A DNA stretch of 64,000 nucleotides from Corynebacterium canis. GTDB lineage: Bacteria > Actinomycetota > Actinomycetes > Mycobacteriales > Mycobacteriaceae. Position 1 is the first letter of the stretch. The number at the start of each line of letters is the position of its first letter. Both the position numbers and the translations under genes were made by a program. The stretch covers positions 1,323,247 through 1,387,246 of the forward strand of contig NZ_CP047080.1 in assembly GCF_030408595.1 (NCBI RefSeq), read 5' to 3'. The notes beneath the pieces were generated by a model, which had not been told where the DNA came from, ran no database searches, and worked only from the letters and a program-made list of their open reading frames with translations. Positions 21,272 through 30,169 of the stretch are shown piece by piece.

Positions 21272-22310
21272 TCAGGCAGATTCGACATGCCGGGGTGCTC
21301 GGGACGATGTTTCCGCAGGAGCGCGAAATGGCCGTGTTAGATCTGCCTGAGGCAGATGTGGCGGTGCCAATGGTGCGGGAACATTTGACCTTTCGTGTGT
21401 GGAACGGCCGTGTCGGGATCGGCCTGTGCTTGGCCTCGTGCGGATCTACGGTTGCACAAACACCATCGGTGATCTGGTGATTTGGGCGCCGAAACCAGCC
21501 GATGATTTTCCGCGCTCAGGCAGATTCGACACGCCGGGGTGGTCGGAACGGTGTTTCTGCAGGAGCGCGAAACGGCACTGTTAGATGTGCCTGAGGCAGA
21601 TCCGACAGGGTGTTATAGTTCGAAAAAGTTCAAACTATGCGCGAGAAATTCGGGATCTGGAAGTTTAGGGTTTCACGCCCGCTGTGCGTCCAGACTCCGG
21701 CGGTTGGGCTTGGTTGTTGGGGTCTTTTTGCTGCGGGCACCAGCCCATGAAACCTTGGTCAGGCAGATTCGACATGCCGACCGCCGCGCGGCGCTGTTTT
21801 CGCAGGACGCCGAACTCGGCCAGTCAGATGTGCCTGAGGCAGATGTGGCGGTGCCAATGGTGCGGGAAAATTCGACCTTTCATGTGTGGAACGGCCGTGT
21901 CGGGGTCGGTCTGCGCTTGGTCTCGTGCGGACCTACGGTTGCACAAACGCCATCGGTGATCTGGTGATTTGGGGCCGAAACCAGCCGATGATTTGCCGCG
22001 CTCAGGCAGATTCGACATGCCGACCGCAGCGCGGTGGTGTTTCCGCAGGAACACAAAACCGCCGTGTTAGATCTGCCTGAGGCAGATTTGACAGGGCGTG
22101 ATAGTTCGAAATACTTCAAACTATGCGCGAGAAATTCGGGATCTGGAAGTCTAGGGTTTCGCGCCTGGGGTGCACTCAGATTCCAGCGATTGGGCTTGGT
22201 CGTTGGGGTCTTTTTGCTGCGGGCGCCAGCCCATGAAACCCTGGTCAGGCAGAGTCGACACGCCGGGGTGGTCGGGACGGTGTTTCCGCAGGAGCGCAAA
22301 ACGGCCCTGA
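21272..22310 (+). repeat. Tandem array of AGGCAGAT elements with 243-bp period
   Basis: 86-bp elements start at 21272, 21516, 21759 and 22002. A fifth starts at 22245 and has lost part of its right end. The spacers alternate between two types. Type A (after 21272 and 21759) contains CGGTGCCAATGGTGCGGG. Type B (after 21516 and 22002) contains TTCAAACTATGCGCGAGAAA. The true unit is therefore a dimer of about 487 bp present twice. Confidence 0.85.
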
Positions 22311-22507
22311 GGTCGGTTACGTGTTAGATGCTTGCCTACTTTGAGGCGTTGCACGAGATGAAGCTGATCGTCGACCTTATTTGGGAGGGCAATAAGGAGC
22401 TCGAAGGGCTGCGCGCGGAGATCGCCGCACACCCGATCGAATCCGCCGGTGCCAAGTTGCGCGACTTGATGTCGTGGGTAAAGAACCCACTGGACGCCAC
22501 CGCCTAA
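22309..22507 (+). pseudogene. ilvC': Duplicated 3' end of ilvC with an in-frame internal deletion
   Basis: The DNA from about 22309 matches ilvC from about 20204 to its stop, but 56 codons are missing in frame (IWEG joined to NKELEG; both parent edges read EGG). An ATG at 22328 opens a 59-aa frame ending in the normal ilvC C-terminus ([12 protein letters not shown]). It lacks the whole NADP domain, so it cannot be an active enzyme. Against ilvC I count 11 synonymous and 2 amino-acid-changing differences, oddly few changes for a dead fragment. The left junction lies inside the truncated repeat element at 22245. Confidence 0.85.
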
Positions 22508-22520
22508 GCTCGCTATCACG

Positions 22521-22557
22521 AAAGCCCCCGTCGTGAGATTTATCCGACAGGGGCTTT
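22521..22557 (-). terminator. Second copy of the ilvC terminator, probably serving the PTS operon
   Basis: AAAGCCCC-GTCG and CGAC-GGGGCTTT arms with a changed loop. It was duplicated with the ilvC tail. It lies 33 bp beyond the stop of the minus-strand PTS gene, and the stem plus TTT works on that strand too. Confidence 0.75.
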
Positions 22558-22590
22558 GGCGTTGCGCTAGTAAGTGACGGTGCGCTTTGC

Positions 22591-24660
22591 CTACTTGTGC
22601 ACAGGTTCGCGGCGTCCTAGGCGAACCTTCTTTACCTCGCGGCCGCCCTCCACATCAGCATCGGTGAAGCCGAACAGGTATGTGAGCGTGAACGAAACCA
22701 CAATGGCGGTGGCGGAGGCGATCCAGAAGCCCCAGAAGCTGAAGTCGAGACCTTCCGGATTCACAAATGAGGTAAACCCGATCAGCGATCCGGTGAAGCC
22801 CCACATATTCACGTTGAAAAGCCCGGTTAACAGGCCGCCGGCAGCGCCGCCGATCGAGGCCATGATAAACACTCGGCCGTACTTGAGGTTGATACCGTAC
22901 ATCGCGGGTTCGGTAATGCCGCAGAATGCCGCGAGGGCCGCCGAACCTGACAATTCCTTGATCTTGAGGACCTTGGACTTGATAAACACGGCCAGCACCG
23001 CGCCACCTTGGGCAACCATCGTCGCGGAAATAATCGCATTGAGGTACGAATTGCCGTTGCTGGCGATATCTTGCGCCACCAGTGGAATAACGGCCCAGTG
23101 CAAGCCGAAGATCACCAGCGACTGGTAGAAACCGCCGATCAGCAGGCCCGAAATGGTCGGAGACAGGTTGTACAGGCCCTGGATAACGTTTGCGATGCCT
23201 GTGGAGATAAACATCACGATCGGGCCCAGCACCAGCAGGATCACCACGGACACGATCACTACCTCGATCAGCGGCATGAAAATCATGCGAATCGTCGCGG
23301 GGATGACCTTCTTCAGCCACGGTTCGACCACGGATGCGAGCCAAGCAGCAACGATGATCGGGAAGATCGAATAGCTGTAGTTTGCCAAATGGTAGGGCAG
23401 GCCAAAGAAATCGGCGTTAAGTGGCATGCCCAAGATCGCGCTATGGGTCGATTCGCCGGTAAGCACCTTGTCGGCCTCGTCCTTGACGTACGCGACGATC
23501 GAAGGATACGTGAGCACACCGCCGATAATGGCGACGATAATCGGGTCCGATCCTAGGCGTTTCGCGGCTGTAAAGCCCACGAAGATCGGGAGGAAGAAGA
23601 ACACCGAGTCGCTCATTGCGTCGATGACCATAAAGGTATTCGATTCTCTGTCGATCACCTCAAAAGTTAGGAGCAGCGACAAGATACCCTTGATAATGCC
23701 GGAGGCGGCGAGCAGGCCAATGATCGGGATCATCGACCCGGTGATCACCCCGATCAGCGAGCTGAAACCGTATTTCGCCCACCCCACAAGCGTGGTCGGG
23801 CGCGGCTCGTCGACCACATCGGCGGCACCAGTTGCGACGTCGCCCATTTGCCCGACGATTGCGTTGTAAACGTCTTCCACCGCAGGGCCGATAACAACCT
23901 GGTACTGGCCACCGGCCTTGACCACATCGATCACGCCGTCGAGATTGGACACCACCGCATCTTTGGCAAGGGATTCGTCCTTGAGATAGAACCGCACGCG
24001 GGTGATGCAATGCGTAAAGTTCTTGACGTTTTCTTTGCCGCCAATATTGTCGATGATGTCCCACGCCAATGCGTCGAAGCCCGTGAGCTCGGGTGGGCGG
24101 GAACTGGTTGTGGCTACCGCCGTCTCCCCGGTTTTAGCTGGAAGATTCGATTCCGAGGCTGCATCTGCCGGCTTCGGTGCAGTGGGCTCCTTTGCCACAG
24201 CGGTGGCAACTTGGTCACCGGCCGTCGCCTGCCCGTAGGTAACCGTGATCTCCTCGAGCTTTTTCTTGGTGTTTGTTACGGCTACGACGGTGGTTGTGCT
24301 TTTACCTGCCGCGATAATGGCGTCGGTATCCATGGTGCCAATGACTTGGCCAGCTTCGACTTTGTCGCCCTTTGCTACGGAAATGGTAAAGGGTTTTCCT
24401 TCGAGTGCGACGGTGTCAATGCCGAGGTGGACCAAGAATTGGAGGCCAGATTCCGTTTTGAAACCTACAGCATGGAGTGTTTTTGCCACCATGGTGACGG
24501 TGCCCGTCACCGGTGATAGGACGTCCCCGCTGGGCGGTTCGCTAATGCCAAAACCATCTCCAACTGCCTTTTTAGCAAACACTGGATCCGGCACATCAGC
24601 AATATCAATGATATTGCCGGAAATTGGTGCAACTACACCAACCGTTCTGGGAGGATTCAT
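22591..24660 (-). CDS. PTS permease EIIABC, glucose/sucrose/trehalose superfamily
   Basis: Imports and phosphorylates a sugar. Domains in order: EIIA of the glucose type (residues 1-150, phospho-His near 78 in FLVHLG), an Ala/Pro/Thr linker, EIIB (about 195-285, phospho-Cys 218 in THCITRVRF), and EIIC with about ten membrane helices (310-680). Overlap with a trehalose-6-phosphate hydrolase-like gene (ATGA, 4 bp) suggests an alpha-glucoside substrate such as trehalose; sucrose or maltose cannot be excluded. EIIA-first order is less usual than B-C-A. No regulator gene is adjacent. Confidence 0.92.
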   Translation of the reverse strand: MNPPRTVGVVAPISGNIIDIADVPDPVFAKKAVGDGFGISEPPSGDVLSPVTGTVTMVAKTLHAVGFKTESGLQFLVHLGIDTVALEGKPFTISVAKGDKVEAGQVIGTMDTDAIIAAGKSTTTVVAVTNTKKKLEEITVTYGQATAGDQVATAVAKEPTAPKPADAASESNLPAKTGETAVATTSSRPPELTGFDALAWDIIDNIGGKENVKNFTHCITRVRFYLKDESLAKDAVVSNLDGVIDVVKAGGQYQVVIGPAVEDVYNAIVGQMGDVATGAADVVDEPRPTTLVGWAKYGFSSLIGVITGSMIPIIGLLAASGIIKGILSLLLTFEVIDRESNTFMVIDAMSDSVFFFLPIFVGFTAAKRLGSDPIIVAIIGGVLTYPSIVAYVKDEADKVLTGESTHSAILGMPLNADFFGLPYHLANYSYSIFPIIVAAWLASVVEPWLKKVIPATIRMIFMPLIEVVIVSVVILLVLGPIVMFISTGIANVIQGLYNLSPTISGLLIGGFYQSLVIFGLHWAVIPLVAQDIASNGNSYLNAIISATMVAQGGAVLAVFIKSKVLKIKELSGSAALAAFCGITEPAMYGINLKYGRVFIMASIGGAAGGLLTGLFNVNMWGFTGSLIGFTSFVNPEGLDFSFWGFWIASATAIVVSFTLTYLFGFTDADVEGGREVKKVRLGRREPVHK

Positions 24661-26336
24661 GACTGAGGCTGCTCCTTAGTAAGAATAGCGATGGCATGAT
24701 AGGGATTGAGTTGTAGCATGTTTCCGGTTAAGTCCGTCGAGTGATTCTCAATCAGGATATTTCCGGAAACAAAGCGTTCTGGAATTTCGAAAACTGTATG
24801 TTCGCCGCTCAAGTTAACGATGACGAGCAATTCTTCATCTTCGAGTTTTCGGAAGAAGGCATAAACCTTTTCGTGCTCCAATTGGAAGGGCTCATAGCTA
24901 CCGTCCGCGATCACCGCATATTGTTTCCGCAGTTGAATGAGTTTGCGGTAGTAGGGGAGGATGCGGCCGGATGCTTCTTCCGCTACGACATTGATACGAT
25001 CCTGATTTGTGGGGGCCAACCAGGGCACGCCATTGGTAAATCCGGCGTGTTTGGAATCGTCCCATTGCATGGGTGTCCGGGCATTATCGCGGGATTTCGA
25101 GTGGACGATGGCAAACGCTTCGTCCGCGTTAAGACCTTCCTCCAGCAACGTGATGTAAGCGTTGGTGGATTCGATATCGACATAATCATTGATGCTGGTG
25201 TATAGCGGGTCGGTCATGCCGATCTCTTCGCCCATATAGATGTATGGAGTTCCACGCAGCAGGTGGATCATATGGGCAAGCATGGTGGCGGATTCGACGT
25301 GATAGCGTTCCGGATCTCCGAAACGATTAATCGCGCGCGGCTGATCATGGTTGTTAAGGAATAGCGCGTTCCAACCATTGCCCTCTTGCATTCCGAGCGC
25401 CCATTTGTTTAGCACTTCTTTGAGATCGCGGGGTTGAAAGCGAATATTGGTCCACTTTTTACCGTTCAGGTAATCAACCTTGAGGTGGTGAAAGTTAAAG
25501 ACCATGTTGAGCTCATGGTTGTCCGGATTGGAATAACCAACGCAGCGCTCGATGGTTGTCGACGACATTTCACCGACGGTGACGCTGAGCGGGTCTTTGC
25601 CAAAACTTGCCGCAGCTAGTTCTTGGAGGTAACGATCGACGTCTGTGCCGTCCGTGTACATATAGCGCGGGTCTTCCCCAGGGGCGGAGGATTTTAGCTC
25701 GGCTTCTTTGCCAATGAGGTTGATCACATCGAAGCGGAAACCGTGGACGCCGCGGTCCCTCCAAAAGTTCACGATATTGGCCATTTCGGTGCGAACTTCG
25801 GGGTTGCGCCAGTTGAGGTCTGCTTGGGTGACATCGAAGAGGTGGAGATAGTAGTCTCCCGTGTCGCCGAATGGCTCCCACGCGCTACCGCCGAACTTCG
25901 AATCCCAGTTGGTTGGGGGAGAGCCGTCGGCTAAGCCAGGGCGAATGATGTAGTAGTCACGGTATTCTTCGTCCCCGGCCAGGGCTTTTTGAAACCATTC
26001 GTGGGCGGTCGAGGTATGGTTGAGCACCATATCGAGCATGACGCCGATACCGTGCTCCCCAAGTTTCGCGACCATCTCATCGAATTCTTCTAGGGTGCCA
26101 AAGGCTGGCTGGATGGCGTAGTAATCTGCGATGTCGTAGCCATTGTCGCGTTGAGGCGAAACGAAAAACGGGTTGAACCACACCATGTCTACGCCGAGCG
26201 AAGCGATATACGGAATCTTTTCGATAATGCCTTGTAAATCGCCGAGCCCGTCACCTTTAGTATCGCAAAAGGATTTTGGGTATATCTGGTAGATTACGTA
26301 TTTGTGAAAGTTCACTTTTTCATTTGATGCGTGCAT
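24657..26336 (-). CDS. treC: GH13 alpha-glucosidase, probably trehalose-6-phosphate hydrolase
   Basis: Cytoplasmic hydrolase of 559 aa that would split the phosphorylated disaccharide from the PTS into glucose and glucose-6-phosphate. The GH13 catalytic residues are visible: nucleophile D203 (GFRFDVINL), acid/base E256 (TVGEMSS) and D331 (NNHDQPRA). The N-terminal VIYQIYPKSFCD and the overall pattern fit the TreC/oligo-1,6-glucosidase group. Assignment to trehalose-6-phosphate rests mainly on the coupled PTS gene, and related enzymes cleave isomaltose or sucrose. It is the first gene of the two-gene operon. Confidence 0.88.
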   Translation of the reverse strand: MHASNEKVNFHKYVIYQIYPKSFCDTKGDGLGDLQGIIEKIPYIASLGVDMVWFNPFFVSPQRDNGYDIADYYAIQPAFGTLEEFDEMVAKLGEHGIGVMLDMVLNHTSTAHEWFQKALAGDEEYRDYYIIRPGLADGSPPTNWDSKFGGSAWEPFGDTGDYYLHLFDVTQADLNWRNPEVRTEMANIVNFWRDRGVHGFRFDVINLIGKEAELKSSAPGEDPRYMYTDGTDVDRYLQELAAASFGKDPLSVTVGEMSSTTIERCVGYSNPDNHELNMVFNFHHLKVDYLNGKKWTNIRFQPRDLKEVLNKWALGMQEGNGWNALFLNNHDQPRAINRFGDPERYHVESATMLAHMIHLLRGTPYIYMGEEIGMTDPLYTSINDYVDIESTNAYITLLEEGLNADEAFAIVHSKSRDNARTPMQWDDSKHAGFTNGVPWLAPTNQDRINVVAEEASGRILPYYRKLIQLRKQYAVIADGSYEPFQLEHEKVYAFFRKLEDEELLVIVNLSGEHTVFEIPERFVSGNILIENHSTDLTGNMLQLNPYHAIAILTKEQPQS

Positions 26337-27247
26337 ACTTGTCCTGCCAATAAGACGGAGAAGCGTCGTTCAATGGTTGCTCTCTAGCTCTCGAGGTGGT
26401 GTTCTTAGCGATTCCAAATTAGATGGAATCTTGATACCGTTTGGGTATCGCTTTTTATCCCGCATCTCAGTGTTTGCGAGATGGGGATTGATGGGGGATA
26501 TGTAGTTATCGCTGCAGGTCGAGCGCGATGGGTTGTTGTGCTCGGCGCTGCGAATGGTCATTTGTTGGGACCGTAAACGTTAAAAGATGTGCGGGTCGGA
26601 AGATTTTCGCATCTGACGGGCGTACCTTTTCGTTTCGATCACCTCACTGACTGTCGGAAAGTATTAAAAAATTACACTTGAGACTTGTGTCACAGCGTTT
26701 GTGGATGTTGTTCTTTATCGTAGCATGAGTATCTATTGGTGCATAAGCTTTTGTAGAAGAATTTAGTGGTCAGATGTTTGCGTGCGGGGAGCAAGTTTGT
26801 GTCAGTACAGATTGAAAAGGCGGCGCGAACGGTGGATCTGCGCGAAAGCTCGGGCATTTCGCAAGGCAATTTTGTTGAACATTTTGGATAGCAATGGTGA
26901 TATGTGCTCTATGGCTGAATGTGTTCGTGTTACATGCGACACTTCTCACAACGGTGCATGGCTGCTGCGTGCTTCGTTGGGGTCAGAATTCCGCCTATGG
27001 TGCACTGTTTTCTATCGATCAATTGATTTGTTAAGACGCGTCACCTTTTTCGTGCAGGTAAACGGATTAGCGGCAATGGAAAGGCGGGCTGTAGCACTTT
27101 TCGTATTTGTGCAACGATGCGCAGTAGAAAAGCCGAGCTCCAACCGCACGGCCAGGGAATGCGGGTTTCGCTCGGCTAGATCATCATTGTTAGGCAATCG
27201 TTTTAATGATGCTGCTTGGCCGGGTGAATCGGCGGCTTCGTGTGTGG
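26337..27247. other. 911-bp intergenic region upstream of the treC operon
   Basis: No convincing gene. Near the treC start are three small perfect hairpins: GATTCC/GGAATC, GATACC/GGTATC (followed on the + strand by GCTTTTT) and CATCTC/GAGATG, all within 26410-26485. They may be control structures of the PTS operon. The remaining AT-richer DNA (26500-26780) may hold promoters. A 168-codon frame at 26782-27288 is Cys/Arg-rich, lacks a ribosome binding site and runs into the terminator of the opposite gene, so I reject it. Confidence 0.5.
27131..27177 (-). terminator. Hairpin terminator downstream of the FMN reductase gene
   Basis: AGCCGAGC (27131-27138) pairs with GCTCGGCT (27170-27177), with a smaller CCGCA/TGCGG stem inside. 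On the minus strand the stem is followed by TTTCTA. It is placed about 70 bp after the stop at 27248. Confidence 0.65.
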
Positions 27248-27901
27248 TTAACCCTCATGGTTTCGCAGAAGTTCCTCGAATGGGGTGAGGTCGGCGATCG
27301 GATTATCGCTGTGCTCGGTCGCGGGTGCGCCTTGAGTTAGACCTGCAACGGTCGCGTTTTTTGCGAGCATCAGGGTGGCCAGTTCCTGGGCACCGCGTTG
27401 GATGCGGTGCGTGAGTTCCGCGGCCTTGGCGCCGCCGAAATCTTCCGTGGCGGCGAATACGCCGGTAGAGACCATGGCCGCGCGAAGGTATCCGAGTAAG
27501 GGGCGAATCGCGTGGTCGAGGACTAGGGAATGCCGAGCGGTTCCGGCCGTTGCGGCGATAAGGGTAGGGGTACCGTCCAGCGCGCGGGTATCCAGCAGAT
27601 CGAAGAACATTTTGAATAGACCCGAATAGCTTGCGGTGAAAACGGGGGTGACGGCAATGATCCCATCGGCGTTGGTGATTGCGTGCTGAGCTTTGGAAAG
27701 CGCGGGCGTCGTCACGCCTCCTGCGGAAACCATGGCCTGTGCCATATCGACGGCGAGGTCGCGCAGCTCAATGGTCTCCACGTGGACGGATTCGCCGCGT
27801 GCGGTGATTGCCGTGGCGGTCGCGTTGGAAAGCTGATCGCTGAGGTTGCGCGTTGATGAGGGATTGGATAGGCCGGCGCTGATAACAACGAGATTATGCA
27901 T
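27248..27901 (-). CDS. NADPH-dependent FMN reductase, CE1759 family
   Basis: Flavodoxin-like reductase of 217 aa that would supply reduced FMN to the monooxygenase upstream. The N-terminal SAGLSNPSSTRNLSDQL phosphate-binding loop and the VTPVFTASYSGLFKMFFD block are typical. The start overlaps the preceding gene by 8 bp, so the two are translationally coupled. The pair corresponds to the CE1758/CE1759-type two-component flavin monooxygenases of corynebacteria; the substrate is unknown. Confidence 0.88.
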   Translation of the reverse strand: MHNLVVISAGLSNPSSTRNLSDQLSNATATAITARGESVHVETIELRDLAVDMAQAMVSAGGVTTPALSKAQHAITNADGIIAVTPVFTASYSGLFKMFFDLLDTRALDGTPTLIAATAGTARHSLVLDHAIRPLLGYLRAAMVSTGVFAATEDFGGAKAAELTHRIQRGAQELATLMLAKNATVAGLTQGAPATEHSDNPIADLTPFEELLRNHEG

Positions 27902-29000
27902 TGGGCTTTACCTTGTGGTGCGGGTGTTCGGGGTGTGCTAGGAGAAAGGCGTGCGAGGGCGGCTCGCTGGGGACGTGATCGGGGCGGCGTTGCTCGAAAC
28001 GTCGGCGCAGCTCTGGGACTACGTCGCGGCCGAGGCGCTCGATTTGGTCGAGTACGAGTTCTGTGGGGAGGCCGGCGTGGTCGATAAGGAAGAGTTGGCG
28101 CTGGTAGTCGCCGACCCAATCGGCAAACTCCAATGTGCGATTGATCACCTGTTCGGCGGTGCCCACGGTCAGCGGGGTGACCCGGGAAAACTCCTCCAAC
28201 GACGGCCCGTGGCCATACACCGGGGCATTGTCGAAGTACGGGCGGAACGTCTTTTTCGCCTCCGCTTCCGAATCGGCGATAAACACCTGCCCACCCAGGC
28301 CTACGATCGCCTGATCCGCGTGGCCATGGCCATAGTGTTCGAAGCGGCTGCGGTATAGATTTACCATGCGGGCGGTGTGCTCCTTATTCCAGAAAATATT
28401 GTTGTGGAAGAAGCCGTCACCGTAAAATGCCGCCTGTTCCGCGATCTCCGGCGATCGAATGGAACCGTGCCAGACAAACGGTGCCACGCCATCGAGCGGG
28501 GCGGGCGTGGAGGTATAGCCTTGCAGCGGGGTGCGGAATTTGCCTTCCCAATTCACCACGGGTTCCCGCCAAAGCCGACGCAGCAGGTGATAGTTTTCCA
28601 CCGCCAGTGGGATGCCTTGGCGGATATCCTTGCCGAACCACGGATACACTGGGCCGGTATTGCCGCGGCCCATCATTAGATCGACCCTGCCATTGGAAAG
28701 GTGCTGGAGGAAGGCGTAATCCTCGGCGATTTTCACGGGGTCGTTGGTGGTGATCAGCGTGGTTGCGGTGGATAGGATCAGCCGTTCGGTCTGCGCCGCA
28801 ATAAAGGCGAGGTGCGTGGTGGGGGAGGACGGGACAAAGGGGGGATTGTGGTGCTCGCCCGTGGCAAATACGTCCAGACCAACCTCTTCGGCCTTGAGTG
28901 CGATCTGCGTCATGGCCTGGATGCGTTCCCCTTCGGTGGGGGTGCGCCCGGTGGTTGGATCTTGGGTGACGTCACCGATTGTAAAAACGCCGAATTGCAT
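27894..29000 (-). CDS. Luciferase-like FMN-dependent monooxygenase, CE1758 family
   Basis: TIM-barrel flavin monooxygenase of 368 aa. Start taken at MQFGVFTIGDVTQDP (29000), with GAAAGGAA 5 bases upstream; the frame extends 14 codons further without a ribosome binding site. Motifs include ATGEHHNPPFVPSSP and LMMGRGNTGPVYPWFG. Reduced FMN presumably comes from the coupled reductase. The tail is His/Pro-rich. It is divergent from the zinc exporter gene with 169 bp between them. Confidence 0.9.
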   Translation of the reverse strand: MQFGVFTIGDVTQDPTTGRTPTEGERIQAMTQIALKAEEVGLDVFATGEHHNPPFVPSSPTTHLAFIAAQTERLILSTATTLITTNDPVKIAEDYAFLQHLSNGRVDLMMGRGNTGPVYPWFGKDIRQGIPLAVENYHLLRRLWREPVVNWEGKFRTPLQGYTSTPAPLDGVAPFVWHGSIRSPEIAEQAAFYGDGFFHNNIFWNKEHTARMVNLYRSRFEHYGHGHADQAIVGLGGQVFIADSEAEAKKTFRPYFDNAPVYGHGPSLEEFSRVTPLTVGTAEQVINRTLEFADWVGDYQRQLFLIDHAGLPTELVLDQIERLGRDVVPELRRRFEQRRPDHVPSEPPSHAFLLAHPEHPHHKVKPNA

Positions 29001-29121
29001 GGTGTTCCTTTCGTGGCATCCGCGTTTTAGTTGACGCGTCAATTACCTTGCTATCCAGTATAACAATGCAGCCTAAGGGATATTCCCGCCCGTGTTAGCA
29101 TAGCCTTTGCAAACAAGTTCC

Positions 29122-29150
29122 ATTTTCAATAACTTTACACTAATGAAAAT
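29122..29150. promoter_or_regulatory. Perfect inverted repeat upstream of the CDF gene, possible metal operator
   Basis: ATTTTCA (29122-29128) and TGAAAAT (29144-29150) form a perfect 7-bp inverted repeat with a 15-base gap, 19 bp upstream of the exporter start. AT-rich TGAAAAT/ATTTTCA half-sites recall Zur/Fur-family operators, but the spacing is wider than usual. Confidence 0.35.
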
Positions 29151-29169
29151 CTAGGATAGTGTGCCAAGC

Positions 29170-30153
29170 ATGTCGACCACGCACCATCACGACCACGCTC
29201 ACGACCACCACAACCACGACGACCACAGCCACGACCACCACGACCACGACCACGACCACCACCACGGCGCGCTCGGGCATTCGCACGCACCGAGTTCGCT
29301 GAAAGCGCTGGTCGCGGTGATCGCCCTGACGGGCGTCGTGTTCTTTGCGGAGCTGATCGCCGGTATCGTTTCGGGTTCCTTGGCTTTGCTCGCAGATGCG
29401 GCCCACATGTTTTCTGATTCCGCCGGGTTGGTGGTGGCGCTGGTGGCGCTGTTGGTCGGCCAGCGCGGGGCGTCGAAACGCGCAACCTATGGTTACCGCC
29501 GCGCGGAGGTTTTGGCGGCGGCGTTGAACGCGGGGACGGTCGGCGTGATCGCGGTTTGGATCGGCGTGGAAGCGGTGCTGCGCCTCGGCCACCAGGAACC
29601 CGTGGAAACCGGATTGATGCTGGTAGTCGCCGTGATCGGCTTGGTGGTCAACGGCGTTTCGGCGCTGGTGCTGGTGCGCCGCAGCCACGATAATATGAAT
29701 CTGCGCGGCGCGTACCTGCACGTGCTTATGGATATGCTTGGCTCCGTCGCCGTCATTATCGCCGGCCTGGTGATCAAATACACAGGTTTTACCGCGGCGG
29801 ACACCATCGCCTCTGTATTTATTGCGTTGATTATTGTGCCGCGGGCCTGGAAGCTGTTCCGCGCGGCGCTTAATGTGCTGCTGGAGGGCGTCCCGGCGGG
29901 CGTCGATCCGAACAAACTTGTGCAAGAGTTGGAGGCGTTGGACGGGGTGGTGGACGTGCACGATCTGCACGTGTGGAGCGTCACCGGGGAAGACGTGCTG
30001 GTGACGTGCCATATCGTTACTGGCGTTGCGGCGGAGGAGCAGTGCGCCCTGCTGGATGCGGCAACGGAAACGCTGGGCAAGTTTGGTGTAGGGCATTCGA
30101 CGATACAGTTGGAGTCGGAGGCGCATCAGGGGCATGAGGTTATCCATCACTAG
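29170..30153 (+). CDS. CDF-family zinc/cobalt/cadmium efflux protein
   Basis: Cation diffusion facilitator of 327 aa in the cytoplasmic membrane, exporting Zn2+ or related ions against protons. A His/Asp-rich N-terminus (residues 5-45, about 20 His) probably binds metal. Six helices follow, with metal-site motifs in helix 2 (LADAAHMFSDSAG) and helix 5 (HVLMDMLGS), then a cytoplasmic C-terminal domain (HDLHVWSVTGEDVLVTCHI). Start taken at ATG 29170; the GTG at 29161 is too close to the AGGAT upstream to be better. Confidence 0.92.
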   Translation: MSTTHHHDHAHDHHNHDDHSHDHHDHDHDHHHGALGHSHAPSSLKALVAVIALTGVVFFAELIAGIVSGSLALLADAAHMFSDSAGLVVALVALLVGQRGASKRATYGYRRAEVLAAALNAGTVGVIAVWIGVEAVLRLGHQEPVETGLMLVVAVIGLVVNGVSALVLVRRSHDNMNLRGAYLHVLMDMLGSVAVIIAGLVIKYTGFTAADTIASVFIALIIVPRAWKLFRAALNVLLEGVPAGVDPNKLVQELEALDGVVDVHDLHVWSVTGEDVLVTCHIVTGVAAEEQCALLDAATETLGKFGVGHSTIQLESEAHQGHEVIHH

Positions 30154-30169
30154 CGGGTAGGCTCTGGGT

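Larger units (their letters stand above)
20621..22308. other. Gene-free repeat array between ilvC and its duplicated tail
   Basis: About 1.7 kb without a supported gene. It contains six AGGCAGAT elements, five of them spaced 244, 243, 243 and 243 bp apart, and one inverted copy of the GATGGGTTGTG-type element. The many overlapping frames on both strands are translations of the repeats. Confidence 0.8.

Noticed and set aside
21539..21967. 142-aa frame in the ilvC-side repeat array
   Set aside because: It simply translates the repeated DNA. Similar frames exist on both strands and none is kept across all units.
20763..22310. CRISPR array
   Set aside because: Repeats are 86 bp with ~157-bp spacers that are themselves repeated in alternation, and there are no cas genes. 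This is a tandem duplication, not CRISPR.
26782..27288. 168-aa + strand frame upstream of the FMN reductase terminator
   Set aside because: No ribosome binding site, odd Cys/Arg-rich composition, overlaps the end of the opposite gene and its terminator.
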